This document shows, one piece after another, positions 39,901 to 62,179 of a DNA stretch of 64,000 bases. The DNA lies in the NCBI GenBank assembly GCA_013398955.1, contig VWPU01014885.1, positions 331,664 to 395,663 on the forward strand, read 5' to 3'. The notes beneath the pieces were generated by a model. It was not told the DNA's origin. It ran no database searches and worked only from the letters and a program-made list of their open reading frames with translations. Numbering within the stretch: the first letter of the stretch is position 1; every line of letters begins with the position of its first letter. The translations under genes and the position numbers were made by a program. This DNA comes from Callaeas wilsoni (Eukaryota > Chordata > Aves > Passeriformes > Callaeidae).

Positions 39901-42430
39901 GACAGGAGACCAGCACACTCACCTCCACACAGTCAGGGTGATACAAAACCATGAGAGGCAATGGTCCTATCCAAAGTTTGAACAATGGCCAACTTCTGAA
40001 CTCTTCAGCATAAAACTGTAGCTGTTTAAAAAAATCTGGAATAGAAAATCAGAGTAGAGCCTCAACAAGGGGGATTTACAAAATGAGCAAGGCTTCTCTA
40101 ATGAACTCTTTGGCACCACATGCCCTGCAATTTTGATTTTGTTATTGTTTTAATCTGCTGCTGTGACCAAGCAGCATATTTTGCACCTGTGGACTTTACA
40201 ATTCAGGTGTCTTAATCTCTTTGGGCACAGATTCACAGCATCATTTATGCCAGAGATCAACCTGAGGGATACCACTGCTATCCAGCTGCCAGTTGGACTT
40301 CATACCAGTGAGCTCAGCAACCCAGCAGATTCTCCTCCCACATTATTATACAATTATCCAGTCCACGTCTTGTCAATTTAGCTATACAGAAAGCATGGGA
40401 GATAGCTGAATCTGTTGGCGAGGGAAGAACAGTAGATGGTGTTTGATTTGATTCAAAAAGGTTTTTCATACTATCTCATCACAGAGGACAATCAGGTTCA
40501 TTCTGCAATATTAGAGGTGGAGGCCACTCTCACAATGTTTGAGGATTAAACATTTCTTTGCCCTTTCAGAAACAAGCTTAAACGACAAATGACACCTTTA
40601 CAAGCCTCTGCAGAGTTGAAAATTCTAAGGACTCCAAATCAAAGAAAAAAAAAGTTTGCTAATAGATGCCCAAATACAGCTTTCCCTAGTCTTAGGAAAA
40701 GTTCTAATGACACCTCATCTAACACAATTAAGAGTTTCAGATTATTTTGCTATTTTTAAAATATTTTTGCTAACGTTGCCATGATTAAAATAGCACATTT
40801 TCCAGCAACTCTCTACCAATATTAATAAACAAAATCCCCATCATACAAAAAGTTATTTTCCTTTCTGCTGTAAAACTTTACCCTGTTTTAAAGTTTTTTC
40901 ATAGTTTTAATGAAAAAGAATATAAACCACAAAATTCACCCATTTTTACATAGATAAACAAGAACAAAGCTGGCTGGGCATGGGACTTCTGTGATTCCTG
41001 CTAACAAATGAGATTACAGACCACATAGAACACCAGAGTTTCCATCAAATTGCTTTCTGGAGATAGAAGCAATGTTTTGGTTTGGTCTGGTTTTTTTAAG
41101 ATTTTTTAAAAAGAGGATAAGAAAGGAAAAACAAAAAAAATCATCTCTCAGTCCAGCTCATATAAATATCCTGTGATCCTCCTACTGCTTCCCCAAAGTC
41201 AACTTTGTGGAAATCTGCCTGCACTCACATCCCCCACAGATCTCTCATGTTTGTACTTAGATATGGGACTGGATCCAGAGGAAAGATATGAGTGTGCCTT
41301 GTGAATGGAGGCACTGTGTCTCAGCATGGGTGAGTAACGGGCAATTTGTGTTCCAGTGCTGTACTCACACTTGACTTCACTATGCTCCCACGACCCCTTA
41401 GTCTCTCTTCTGGCAGCATACACAGCAGCACAGCCAGCAATACATGTGCACAGAGCAGAACTGGCATACACAGGCATCACACACGCACACAGAAGAGTGT
41501 GGGCCACTGGCAGCAGACCCAGCAACACTTTCATACCACAAACTCCTTAAGAAATATGTTCCTGTTAAAAAAATGAATACCAAATGGAAAGGGAACATCT
41601 AGCACATTAGTGCTCTCTCAAGCACCTGGCAAAAAGAAGGTCCCATTATTCAGTTCAAGAACAAAATACTTGCTTTTGAGGGATGTACTGTAAATGCTCA
41701 GCAAGTTCTTTTGCACCTAACACATAAATCTAAGTCACAGACGATTCTGAAAGTGAGCCTGGGTAAAAGCAACTTGGCATGCTAAAGTCTCTTGCACATG
41801 CTTGCTTGGGGGAAGGTGATTGTTTCAAGTTTTGTTTGGATCACAGCAAAAAGTCATAAGCACACAGTGTTTAACTTTGTGAAACAGCACTTCCTGCAAG
41901 AGCCCACAGCATGCCTCCCTGTAACAAAATCACATTCCAGAGCTTTCATGCTCCACCCCACCAACAACTTAGCGGTCTGAGCGCAGCAGCAGCTGCTGTC
42001 AGATTTAACCTGTAGTTAATCTTTGAGACCAATAATAATACCACGTTTATGCAGTTCCTCTCCTTTTCTCTTCGCTGCCCACATCTCGCACTGTTCCCTT
42101 CTGCAGATTGCCCACAGGCCCAGAGAGACCTAAAGGCAACAGCACATCCTCTGACACCCTACTCCCCTTCCCCAGCCAGCAGGGACCTCACAGCTCACAG
42201 TGTGAGCTGGCATTACCTTCTCCTTTCCGCTCTAAGAGCAGGGCATTTCCCAGCACAGGATAGCAGGGGCTGACACCCGGGATCGAGTTCATCATCCGCC
42301 ATCGCCTCCAGTATTCCATCAGGGAGGGCAGGGAGCACACAGTCACAACTGTCAACAGCAGAGCAATGACCCCAGCTCCCAGGGCCAGCAGCTGGGGTCT
42401 CCCTGAGAATCCTTCCACGACCTCCATCAT
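30771..42430 (-). CDS. CYP4V2: Cytochrome P450 4V2, fatty-acid omega-hydroxylase (whole gene, 11 coding exons)
   Basis: ER-membrane P450 that omega-hydroxylates medium-chain and polyunsaturated fatty acids; loss in humans causes Bietti crystalline dystrophy. Eleven exons join in phase to 528 codons (human 525). Visible parts: N-terminal membrane anchor (about residues 13-34), a basic and Pro region ([13 protein letters not shown]), I-helix GHDTTAAA at 332-339, K-helix ExxR (E389-R392), PERF motif, and heme-binding [10 protein letters not shown] with axial Cys469. Length and motifs indicate a functional gene with no breaks. All exons have GT-AG introns. One intron (36097-37092) holds a CR1 copy. 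The start is the first of two tandem ATGs; the second (42427) has an equally good context and would remove one residue. A decayed relative lies about 4 kb upstream. Confidence 0.96.
32506..32685 (-). CDS. CYP4V2: CYP4V2 exon 10: PERF and heme-binding loop
   Basis: Residues 411-470: [49 protein letters not shown]. Carries the axial heme ligand Cys469. Acceptor CTTTAG, donor GTATGT. Confidence 0.97.
32857..32991 (-). CDS. CYP4V2: CYP4V2 exon 9: K-helix ExxR
   Basis: Residues 366-410: [37 protein letters not shown]. The ExxR pair is EALR at 389-392. Acceptor TGGACAG, donor GTAAGT. Confidence 0.96.
33327..33429 (-). CDS. CYP4V2: CYP4V2 exon 8: I-helix
   Basis: Residues 332-365: [39 protein letters not shown] is the oxygen-activating I-helix motif. 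The region from this exon through exon 10 is what the decayed copy at 46.5-47.0 kb resembles. Confidence 0.96.
34007..34198 (-). CDS. CYP4V2: CYP4V2 exon 7
   Basis: Residues 268-331: [11 protein letters not shown], a charged variable stretch ([13 protein letters not shown]), [29 protein letters not shown]. Exactly 64 codons, phase 0 at both ends. The I-helix starts at its 3' end. Confidence 0.96.
35970..36096 (-). CDS. CYP4V2: CYP4V2 exon 6
   Basis: Residues 225-267: [40 protein letters not shown]. Acceptor CCCCTAG, donor GTATAG. A less canonical donor, but it leaves phase 0 and joins directly to VIAEK in the next exon, as in human. Confidence 0.92.
36812..37010 (-). mobile_element. CR1 LINE 3' fragment in a CYP4V2 intron
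   Basis: In plus orientation it starts with the reversed CR1 tail (ATCATAGAATCACAGATT, then GGTTGGAAAAGACC). It runs through the CR1 3' region to GTCTGTTCCAATGC. It ends within about 85 bases of exon 5 but does not touch its splice sites. Confidence 0.85.
37093..37162 (-). CDS. CYP4V2: CYP4V2 exon 5
   Basis: Residues 202-225: [19 protein letters not shown], then SAIYR. The smallest coding exon (70 bases); ETAMG matches human exactly. Acceptor CTCCTAG, donor GTAAAT. The downstream intron contains the CR1 copy. Confidence 0.95.
37561..37751 (-). CDS. CYP4V2: CYP4V2 exon 4
   Basis: Residues 138-201: [51 protein letters not shown]. Contains the C-helix WRSRRK motif that contacts heme propionate. 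Acceptor TTTACAG, donor GTAAGA. Confidence 0.96.
39264..39349 (-). CDS. CYP4V2: CYP4V2 exon 3
   Basis: Residues 110-137: [18 protein letters not shown], then [10 protein letters not shown]. Only 86 bases, found by matching PWLGxGLLTS. Acceptor CTGACAG, donor GTATAA. The split codon AG|C gives Ser138. Confidence 0.93.
39923..40035 (-). CDS. CYP4V2: CYP4V2 exon 2
   Basis: Residues 72-109: [13 protein letters not shown], then [19 protein letters not shown], ending CVE. Aligns with human FFQQIIEYTEEYR and LLKLWVGPVP. Acceptor TTCCAG, donor GTGAGT, phase 0 out. Confidence 0.94.
42217..42430 (-). CDS. CYP4V2: CYP4V2 exon 1: membrane anchor
   Basis: Residues 1-71. [11 protein letters not shown], then a hydrophobic anchor ([16 protein letters not shown]), then [22 protein letters not shown]. 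Phase 1 out at GTAATG. A GTG codon sits directly upstream of the tandem ATGs. The N-terminus is poorly conserved with human, as expected for the family. Confidence 0.92.
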
Positions 42431-42760
42431 CACCTCTCAGCCTCCTGCTGTGAGCCTTGATCCCTGCTGCGAAACTGGCACTGCCTGCACCCGGCACTGC
42501 AGTTGCAGTAAGCCAAGTGCGCAGAAAAGTTGGCCAGAAGAGCAGGAGGCGGAGCTGCCACACAGGCCACTGGCGTAGCTTCTTGCCAGGGAAATAAACA
42601 GAGTTTAAAAACACTGCGGAGAGGCTGCCTGCTAGCATTTTCTGATGGCAGGCAAGCCAGAGGAAACAGTGCTACTTTCCTGCCCTCACTTGGCTTACAA
42701 GCTCAAGCCAAGTGAGGAGCAAGAACCTTCTTTGCAGGCCCATGCAATACCTCAGAAGGA
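42431..42760 (-). promoter_or_regulatory. CYP4V2: Candidate CYP4V2 5' region
   Basis: Immediately upstream of the CYP4V2 start and richer in GC than the surroundings, so likely 5' UTR and proximal promoter. No clear TATA box is seen. AAGCCAAGTG occurs at 42510-42519 and again at 42705-42714, and reversed at 42687-42696 within a perfect inverted repeat. Confidence 0.45.
42684..42717. repeat. Perfect 13-bp inverted repeat upstream of CYP4V2
   Basis: Arms 42684-42696 (CCTCACTTGGCTT) and 42705-42717 (AAGCCAAGTGAGG) are exact reverse complements, with an 8-base spacer. The arms contain TTGGC and GCCAA half-sites (NFI-like, though with wider spacing than the usual site) and CACTTG E-box-like words. 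It sits about 255-290 bases upstream of the start codon. Confidence 0.8.
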
Positions 42761-45700
42761 AAACACAAAGCACCATTAAGAGAAAAAACACCTTTTTGCT
42801 GATTTGGGATAGACGGGTTTTCTCAATATCATCTTTCTCAATCTGTTTTCAGGTGCTCAACACCATTTTGCTATAGAGAACTGCTCCAGTGCTGTCCAGT
42901 GCTATGACTGAAGGGCCAGATGGAGAATACCTTTTTTCAGCTGGGTTGATGGCTTCAAGGGGTTACAAAAACCAGAGCTCATACAGACCTCTGATCAACA
43001 GCAGCACTGCAAAGCACACTGATGCTTCTCAGGTCAAATGGCCCTTACTGATCTCGCTGCTGAATGCTCAGGCACAGGCTAAAGGGTGCCAGTAACACAA
43101 CTGGCAGCACCAGCACCTGTGCCCCAACTTGCAAGGTGCTTGGGTAGACCCAGTACCAAACCCATCATACACACTGCTGCCCCTCCTGCCTCACGAGGAT
43201 CCAGGGTCTCTTCTCACTGCTGCAGGGCTACTGAGCATCTGTTTCTCAAAGTGGGTGCTCAGAAACCTTTTGGTCAAACAGAATTTTGGTAGAGGCAGCA
43301 TGGTTCACAGCCAACTCACAAAACTTCACCCTCCGAATAAAACACAAATGGTATTTATGGCCATAGTCACATTTATCCTGTTTGCTTTGTACCAAAAATG
43401 ACTGCACAAGAATTTTTAGCAAATCAACAAACAGCACAAACAAAAAAACTAAGATAAAAAACACAAACAAAAAGCTCAGAACATCAGAAGTTAAGTAAGG
43501 TTTTTGTGACCCTTGGCATCAGAGGGAGATACATTTTGGCACTTTGTTCCTGCAATCTCCCAGCAGAGCCTTAATCATAAATGCTGACCATTATATCTTT
43601 CTGCACAGTAAACAGCTGAAAATGAACTTTGCTACTCTTGCTGTTGTTTGTAATGGTTTTTGACAGAAAGCAGCAGATATATACATAGTCTTGCAAACAC
43701 ATAGCAAGTTACACAATCATCAGTCCCCTCTTTTGTTCAGGTGACTTCCTAGGAAGGAAGCAAGCATGCAGGATGAAGAGACTCACCTCTTGTCTTTTTA
43801 ACATGGAGATCAGCTGAATAATTATACTCTCGTATTTACAAAAAGTCTTGCAGTTTGTTGCCTTCATTGGACCAATAATTAGATGAAGTGACTATTTGTG
43901 ATGCTGAGCCAAAAATCTATACTTCTAACTGCTGATTACTCCTTCTACAGGAAAAAAAACCCAAACACCAAAAACCAAAAAACCTGTGAAACAGCAAGGA
44001 GAAGGTGAAAAGCCATTGGGAAAGCAGTAGGGAACACTGCAAAACAAACATTGCAACATCCTTCGCAATGGTGATGATATTAAGAAAAGGCAGCAGAAAC
44101 ACTGGAATGTGACATAAAAGATATATATCCAAGAAAGAAGAAATGAGAGGTCTAGCATTTTTGAGGCCTAATTATGTCACTGAGACTTGGAATCATAACA
44201 AACCTTGGAGGACGTTCTATAGGAAATGAGTTTTCTGCCAGATTGTGATTAGCATTTCCTTTTCACCCAGAGAGCTATTTGTTCAGTATTGGATTTCTGT
44301 GAGCACTCCACTGGTTAGTGAATCTTTGCTTTTATAAATGTTCGTTAACAGTGCAAACCCGCTTTTATTCAGCCTCTTGCCTAACTGGAAGCCTATCTGC
44401 CTGCGCTGACAGAAGACACGCAACCAGGCAGCTGTGTCAGCCAAGAGACACAATGACAACACAGGCTTCTGCTGGTCCCTAGAATGCAACCTGGATTCTT
44501 CAATAACAAAAACTAATAAAATCATCATTAACAGAAAGGAAGAAAAAAAAAAACCAACAAAGCAAAACAAAACCAAAAAAAACCACAAAGCAAAGCAAGT
44601 CTAAAGCAGATCTGATACAACAGAAGGACAATAGAGAAGTACACAACTCATTCAGAACAACTGTTTCTTAGCAAGAGCTTCTCTCTTTTTTAACACACAC
44701 CATCGCAACATGATTAACCTTTATGTAGAAAGCTACTCTGAAAAAAACAGGTTATTTGTAGTCCACAACAGCCATCAACCTACACAAAGAAAATATAACA
44801 CAATAGGTTTGCGTTTCAAAATATGTCATCAGCTGGACAGCTACAGAACTCAGAGATGTCCCCAGTCCTCAGACAGGAATTTTAGGGCCTGATAGTAAAT
44901 TTCATGCCCAAACTAGGCTACTACAGCTTCACATCCAAAATCTAGGCTTCCAAGAACAAATCCTGAGGAAGACTCCAGCTTCAGATCCTTCTGTGGACCC
45001 TTTCTCACACAGGTAAAGGAGATTAACAGCGTTTGTGAGACAGAGACCACAGCTGTTTTTCAGAGACGGACCGATTGGTTCGATGCCACCTCCATCAAGC
45101 ATACCTTGCTTGGTTTCTGCAATCTAGTGTTCACTGTACAGCAACAACTGCTTTGTTCCATCGCCATCACTCGGGATCCTTCACTACAAGACATTTTGCA
45201 TGAATGAATTATCCCAAACAGAACACAAAAGCCTGGCTCCTAAGAAACCATAATCTTTCCTACCAGGACAACAACATGACTTACAATAACGGGGACCAGC
45301 ACTCACGCCCCAGAACACAGACTACTGTTGTAAAGCAATTCTAATAAGGTGTCAGTGATGTTTCCATAACTAATAGACAATTAACACTAAGTAGCTACCA
45401 AAGCACCACACCTATATTTATTCATCAATGTGTCAAGGAAAACGCACACTCCCAAGATGGATGATCACAATTCATCCAGGGTCACAAGCAAAGATTGCGC
45501 CCACTTCTCTGTGACTTGGCTAGATTGTACAGGGCCTCCTCCTTGCTGAACTCCAGCAAGTTTAAGGAAAGCATTTAGCAGCATGCAACACACTACAAGA
45601 AGTGAGCCAAAGGTCATGAAGAATGAATGCACAGGGCAGTTTAAGATTAGAAAAAACACGTGGGTCACAGAAGCACAGCACTGCAAATCTGCTACCTGCA

Positions 45701-45809
45701 TTCTTGCAGCATGGAAGATTTGGTATCAGTATTTGCTCTAGGAAGTTCTTTGTCCACATTTGATGTGCCTGCACATAACACAGACATAGCTGTACAGCCT
45801 GTTAGAAGC
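42761..45809. other. Intergenic, no gene seen
   Basis: No exon with family similarity and paired splice sites. I searched for an exon 11-like CYP4V2 relic to match the fragment at 46.5 kb and did not find one. Local A-rich runs occur near 43.95 and 44.56 kb. Confidence 0.55.
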
Positions 45810-46378
45810 TGTGGTGGGTTAGCCTTGGCCAGCAGTCAGACACCCACCCATTCACTCCCCTCCTTCAACAAGACACAAAAGCTTATGGGCCAAAACAGAC
45901 TGGAAGATTGCTTATTGGTTATCATCATGGGCAAAACAGAGTCAACTTTGGAAATTCAATTTAATTTATAGACAAAAACAGATAACGAGGAAGTTAAAAA
46001 CAAAGACAAAAGTTCCTCTCTGCTGCTGCCTCCTCACACTTTTCTCCTGCTCCAGCATGGTTTCTCCACATGCTGCTGGGGAATCTCTGCTCTGGAGCCT
46101 GGAGCACTGCCTCCTCCTCCTTCAACGGCCTTGGTGTTTGCACTGCTGTTTCCCCCTCTTTTCCCTCTCCACACTCCTCTGTTTAGCATTTTTTTGTACA
46201 CTTGTAAATACTTTTTCACAGAGGTGCCACTGGCTTGGCTGCTGAGCTCAGCTGTGTCTTGCAGTGGATCCAGTGTGGAGCCAGCAGGAGCTGTGTTCTC
46301 CTCTCTAGCCTTTTTTCAGAGAGGCCACCCCAGCGGCAGCCATGCTGCTGACACCATGACATCTACACTCAGCTGAAA
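45810..46378 (-). mobile_element. Solo LTR of an avian endogenous retrovirus
   Basis: In plus orientation it opens TGTGGTGGGTTAGCCTTGG, the reversed end of an LTR type common in birds. Read on the minus strand it includes the characteristic stretch about 'GTGCTCCAGGCTCCAGAGCA' near 46100. No retroviral gene is attached. The far limit is approximate. Confidence 0.65.
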
Positions 46379-46525
46379 AGCCTACCATGAAAGAATCACA
46401 AGACTGAAAGGGAAAATGGGGGTGAAACCCCTTTCACATCAGCCCCTAGTGGGACCAGAAATGTCATTTACAAAGTAATGGATGCATGCAAACTATTGAC
46501 AACATTAAATATTTGGAAACCATAC

Positions 46526-46975
46526 ACGTGCTTCTCCTTACAATGTTCAGGGAAGAATCGCCCAGAACTAAAGTCCTCCAGGTCAGGGAAAATCTCGGTA
46601 GGGCACAAATTATGACAAGAGTATTTGTGCCACTCAGTACTTGATATCCTCCTGAGGAGAAAAGGCAAAGGAAGAAGGATCAAAACAGCAGCAAATAAGT
46701 GGCTGTCTACAACTGCTTCACCATTAAAAAAAAAAAAAAGAGAAAAATCCTACTCTTTACTTGGGAAACCTTCTCAGTACTTTCTCCTGCAGATATTCCA
46801 GCACCCATCCCAGCCACTTCTAGCTACTTAATACTCTAGAATGGCCACATGGCACATTCCTATCTCAATTTCTTCAATCTTGATAAAGGAGGAATGGAAA
46901 ACTTACCAAACACCTCATCCAGTTCTCTGTGAACGTTCTTCTGGGCTTCAGGATTATGTCCAAGTAAGCACAAGG
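46526..46975 (-). pseudogene. Decayed CYP4V2-like fragment (parts of exons 10 and 8)
   Basis: Positions 46526-46651 resemble CYP4V2 exon 10: GYQVLSGTNTLVII, then EIFPDLEDF, RFFPEHCK. The stretch between the ALH-like and EIFPD-like parts has lost about 10 bases, a frameshift, and the heme-binding loop is gone. Positions 46907-46975 resemble exon 8 ([20 protein letters not shown]), and its GTAAGT donor is kept. Intron DNA around both also aligns with the functional gene, so this is an unprocessed DNA duplicate, not a retrocopy. Exon 9 and about 300 bases around it are missing. The sequence is clearly diverged from exon 10 here, so the duplication is old. It lies about 4 kb upstream of CYP4V2, same strand. 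Confidence 0.85.
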
Positions 46976-47080
46976 GCATTTCAAGTGTGTGCAGAGACGC
47001 AGTTAGAAAAGCAAAACCTCAGCTCACATAGAAATTTGTCAGAGATGTTAAAAACTACAAGAAAGAGTTCTTCAGGTACT

Positions 47081-47625
47081 ATCATGACTTAGTCCCAGAC
47101 CACAACGAAGTACCATGCATACACCCGACCTCAGTGGGACAGAAAGGAGTATCAGAACAAAGATAAAACCCACGGGTTGAGATAAGAAAAGTTTAATGAT
47201 TGAAATACAATAAAGTAAAACAAAAACAGGAAAAGAGGAGAGAGGAATAAAACCCAAGAAACACAAGCAATTGCACAAAACAATTGCTTACCACCCACTG
47301 ACCACAGTCCACCTCCAAGCAGCAATAGGTCCCTCCCAGCCGCCCCCCTCCCAGTTCATATACTGAGCAGAGCTTCCTGTGGTATGGAATATCCCTTTGA
47401 CCAGCTGGAGTCAGCTGTCCTGGCCATGCTCCCTCACAGCTTCTTGTGGACTTTCTCACTGGCAGAGTATGGGACACTGAAAAGTCTTTGACGTAGGGCA
47501 AAGGCAACTCAGCAAGAACTAAAACATTAGGGTGTAATCAACATTACTCTCATACCAATTTAAAACACAGCACTGTGCCAGCTACTAGGATGAAAATAAA
47601 TTCTATGCCAGCTGAAACCAGGACA
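47081..47625 (-). mobile_element. Solo LTR of an avian endogenous retrovirus
   Basis: About 545 bp in plus orientation ends GCTGAAACCAGGACA and includes the landmark words 'CAATTGCTTACCACCC', 'TTCATATACTGAGCAGAG' (reversed TATA region) and 'AACACAGCACTGTGCCAGC'. This is a frequent LTR type in bird genomes. Orientation minus; no internal viral sequence. It lies in what was the pseudogene's intron 7. Confidence 0.78.
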
Positions 47626-47639
47626 GGTATGTAAACAAG

Positions 47640-49327
47640 CAAAGACAGAAGGAAAGTTCTTGCCTGCTGTTTAACAGGAGAGATGAATTAGTCACCAACA
47701 AGGCTGGAAAGGCAGAGGTACTCAACACTTTCTTCACCTATGTCCTCTCACCAGCACCAGGACTTGGGAAAAAAAATCCTGGCTGATGCAAACACAGACC
47801 CGCCATCTGTGAAGGAAGAGTTCGTATATGAACTATTAAAGGAGCTTGACCTCCACAGACTGATGGGCTCTGACAGTATCCAACCAAGGAAAGCTGGCTG
47901 ATATAGCTGCAAGGCCACTCTCAATAATCTTAAAGTTGTGGTATTTGGGGAACATCCGAGAAGACTGAAAGAAGGCTAAAGTCACTCTTATCTACAAGAA
48001 GGACTTCAGAGATGATCCAGAAAATTATAAGCCAAGCAGTCTTACTTCAGACCCTGGGAAACCTATGGAACAAATTTTCCTGGAGGCTGTTACAAGTCAA
48101 ATGAAGCCCATGATTAGGAAAAGCGAGCACAGATTGACCAAGGACAAACTCGGTTGCCTCTTACAACAAATGAACCTGCTTGGTTGATGTGGGGCCAGCA
48201 GTGAACGTTGTCTACCTGGATATCTCCAAGGCTTTTGATACGGTTTCCCACGGCCGGCTCCTCCAGAAATGTGTATGTGATGGTGTGGAAGTGTGATCCA
48301 TGCGGTGGGTGGGCAACTGGCTGACCAGCCACACCTGGAGGGTGGTGGTAAATTGCTCCCTTTCACCCTGGCCACTGTCACAAGTGGAGTTCCCCAGGGA
48401 ACGATACCGGGCCCAACGCTCTTTAGTATCCTCATCTGTGGTTTGGACTATGGGATTGGGTGCACCCGGATGAAGTTTGTCAGTGACACCAAGCTGAGAG
48501 GGGCAGCGCACACTTCAGAAGGGAGAGCCACCCTGCAGGCAGACCTGGACAGGCTGAAAAATTCGGCTAACAAGAACCTTAAGAAGTTCAGTAAGGACAA
48601 GTGTAAGATCTTGCGCATGGAAAACATAATCCAGGAGAGCAGCACAGGCTGAGGATCTACCTGGCTAGGGAACAGCTCTATGGAAAGGGACCTGGCAGCC
48701 CTGGTGGACAAGCAACTCAGTGTGAGTGAACAGTTTGTTGCTGCAGCACAGAAAGCCAATATGAGACTTGGCTGCATCAACACCAGGAGAGATAAAGTCA
48801 CTATCCCACTCCACTCAGTTCTGGTCAGGCCACACCTGGAACACTGTGTTCAGTTTTGGTCCCTGCTATACAAGAAAGATGTGGACAGGGTGGAGAAGGT
48901 GCAGTAAAGGGCAGCAAAGATGATCAAACTACTGGGTAGCCTGTCATGTGAGAAAAGGCTGAGAAAACTGGATTGGTCCAGCTTGGAGAAAAGAAGCTTA
49001 GGCACACCTTATCACCATGTTCCTGTATTTAAAGGGTGGCTACTAAGAAGATGGAGATTCCCTTTTCATAAGGAGTCTTATGGAAGAGTGAGGAGTGATG
49101 TGTGCAAGTTACGCCTGGGAAGACTCCAACCGGACACAATGAGAATAATTAGCCATTGGAATAATCTCTCCATTATGTGGGAAATGGTGGATTCCCCAAC
49201 ATTGGACACCTGAGATTCAGCTGGAAGGGTGATGGTCCATCTCATCCGGACTGTGCTTTTGCCAACAAAGATTGGACCAGATGATCCTTCAGGTCTCTTC
49301 CAACCTGGAATGAGTCTATAATGATTA
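47640..49327 (+). mobile_element. CR1 LINE, 1.7-kb 5'-truncated copy with broken reverse transcriptase
   Basis: Plus-strand CR1. Reverse-transcriptase phrases appear in order but in shifting frames: DISKAFDTVSHGRL-like (48210-48260), SGVPQGTIPGP (48383-48415), KFVSDTKLRGA (48474-48510, D for D in the FADDTK position changed), LVRPHLEHCVQFW (48820-48860), KKDVDRVEKVQ. It ends with the CR1 tail (GACCAGATGATCCTTCAGG, then tttccaacct-like). Stops and frameshifts make it inactive. It sits between an LTR and intron 7-like DNA of the CYP4V2 relic. Confidence 0.9.
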
Positions 49328-49353
49328 TCAGGATGTAAGATGACCAGTGACTG

Positions 49354-49440
49354 CCAGGTGCCCAAAAACTGACCAAAAGGGAGAAGTGTTAAAATACTTC
49401 TGGTAGACAGAAAACATCCTTCTTCTCTCTCTCTTGCCAC
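49354..49440 (-). pseudogene. Intron 7-like remnant of the CYP4V2 duplicate
   Basis: AAAACTGACCAAAAGGGAGA here matches 33648-33668 in the functional gene's intron 7 closely, with looser similarity around it. It shows that the LTR and the CR1 inserted into the duplicate. I see no exon 7 beyond it. Confidence 0.5.
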
Positions 49441-50030
49441 CGGAGAGCAAACCATTGCTGCTTTAGTAATTTGCAAATCTTTCCTTTTAAGCTGCAGAAG
49501 CAGATGCTTGTTGTTTTGTTCTTTTCTTCGTTTGCGCAAGAAATCTCAAAAAGTGAGAATGGTTATTACAGACTTGTCAGCATGCTGGTTCAATTGCTCA
49601 GCATCTGTAAACATGTTTGGCTTGGCAGGGAAAACATTACTTGCTGTAAACAAAGTTTATCCCAGCAGTTCCCACAGTTAATAATATTTGTAAGAGACCA
49701 AATATTATAATAATATAATAATAAGCAGACAGACTGAAAAATGAAGAGATGTTAAAACAGCAGTTAAAGAGGAAGTACTGTAAACTCCTGTTTAAAAGTA
49801 TAAATCTTATATATGACTGATATTTTGATAGACTAGAACATCTTTAAGGAAACAAAAAAAAGTGGGAACAGCACTTTATGTTCTAGACGTATCTTATTTG
49901 ATAGGTAGAAAAACACTTCCCTAGGAAAGGCAGAAAAAGGAGGAACGTCTGAGAAGAAAGTGCAGCCGTAGTCTCTTGATACTGCAAACAGAGCAGACAC
50001 CTCAACCATTTACTTCATTTTGCTCTAACT
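49441..50030. other. Intergenic, no gene seen
   Basis: AT-rich spacer between the CYP4V2 relic and the FAM149A 3' end. A frame at 49471-49710 has no family similarity or splice context and appears to be chance. Confidence 0.6.
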
Positions 50031-50036
50031 TTTAAT
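50031..50036 (-). promoter_or_regulatory. FAM149A: Candidate FAM149A poly(A) signal
   Basis: ATTAAA on the minus strand, about 180 bases beyond the FAM149A stop codon. I saw no AATAAA closer on this strand. ATTAAA is the commonest functional variant. Confidence 0.5.
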
Positions 50037-50212
50037 CTAACCTCTAGTCAAATAATTTTGAAAGAAGGTAATGCAGGCATCCTGAGGATTGCAAGGCTCA
50101 GCACACACCAGCATAATGCACACCTTCTTTGTTACACAAGATACTAAGTGGCAAGTTTAGTACTTCAGTCTTTCATTTAGTGCAGAGGGTTTCTGTTTCT
50201 TCCTAAAACAGG

Positions 50213-62179
<11,967 letters not shown>

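Noticed and set aside
42213..42638. 141-codon minus-strand frame overlapping CYP4V2 exon 1
   Set aside because: It is in the wrong frame. The exon 1 frame joins in phase to exon 2 and has the membrane anchor.
47072..47507. Overlapping minus-strand frames near 47.1-47.5 kb
   Set aside because: They lie wholly inside the LTR at 47081-47625.
48293..49213. Plus-strand frames with protein-like text
   Set aside because: They are pieces of the CR1 reverse transcriptase in broken frames, not a host gene.
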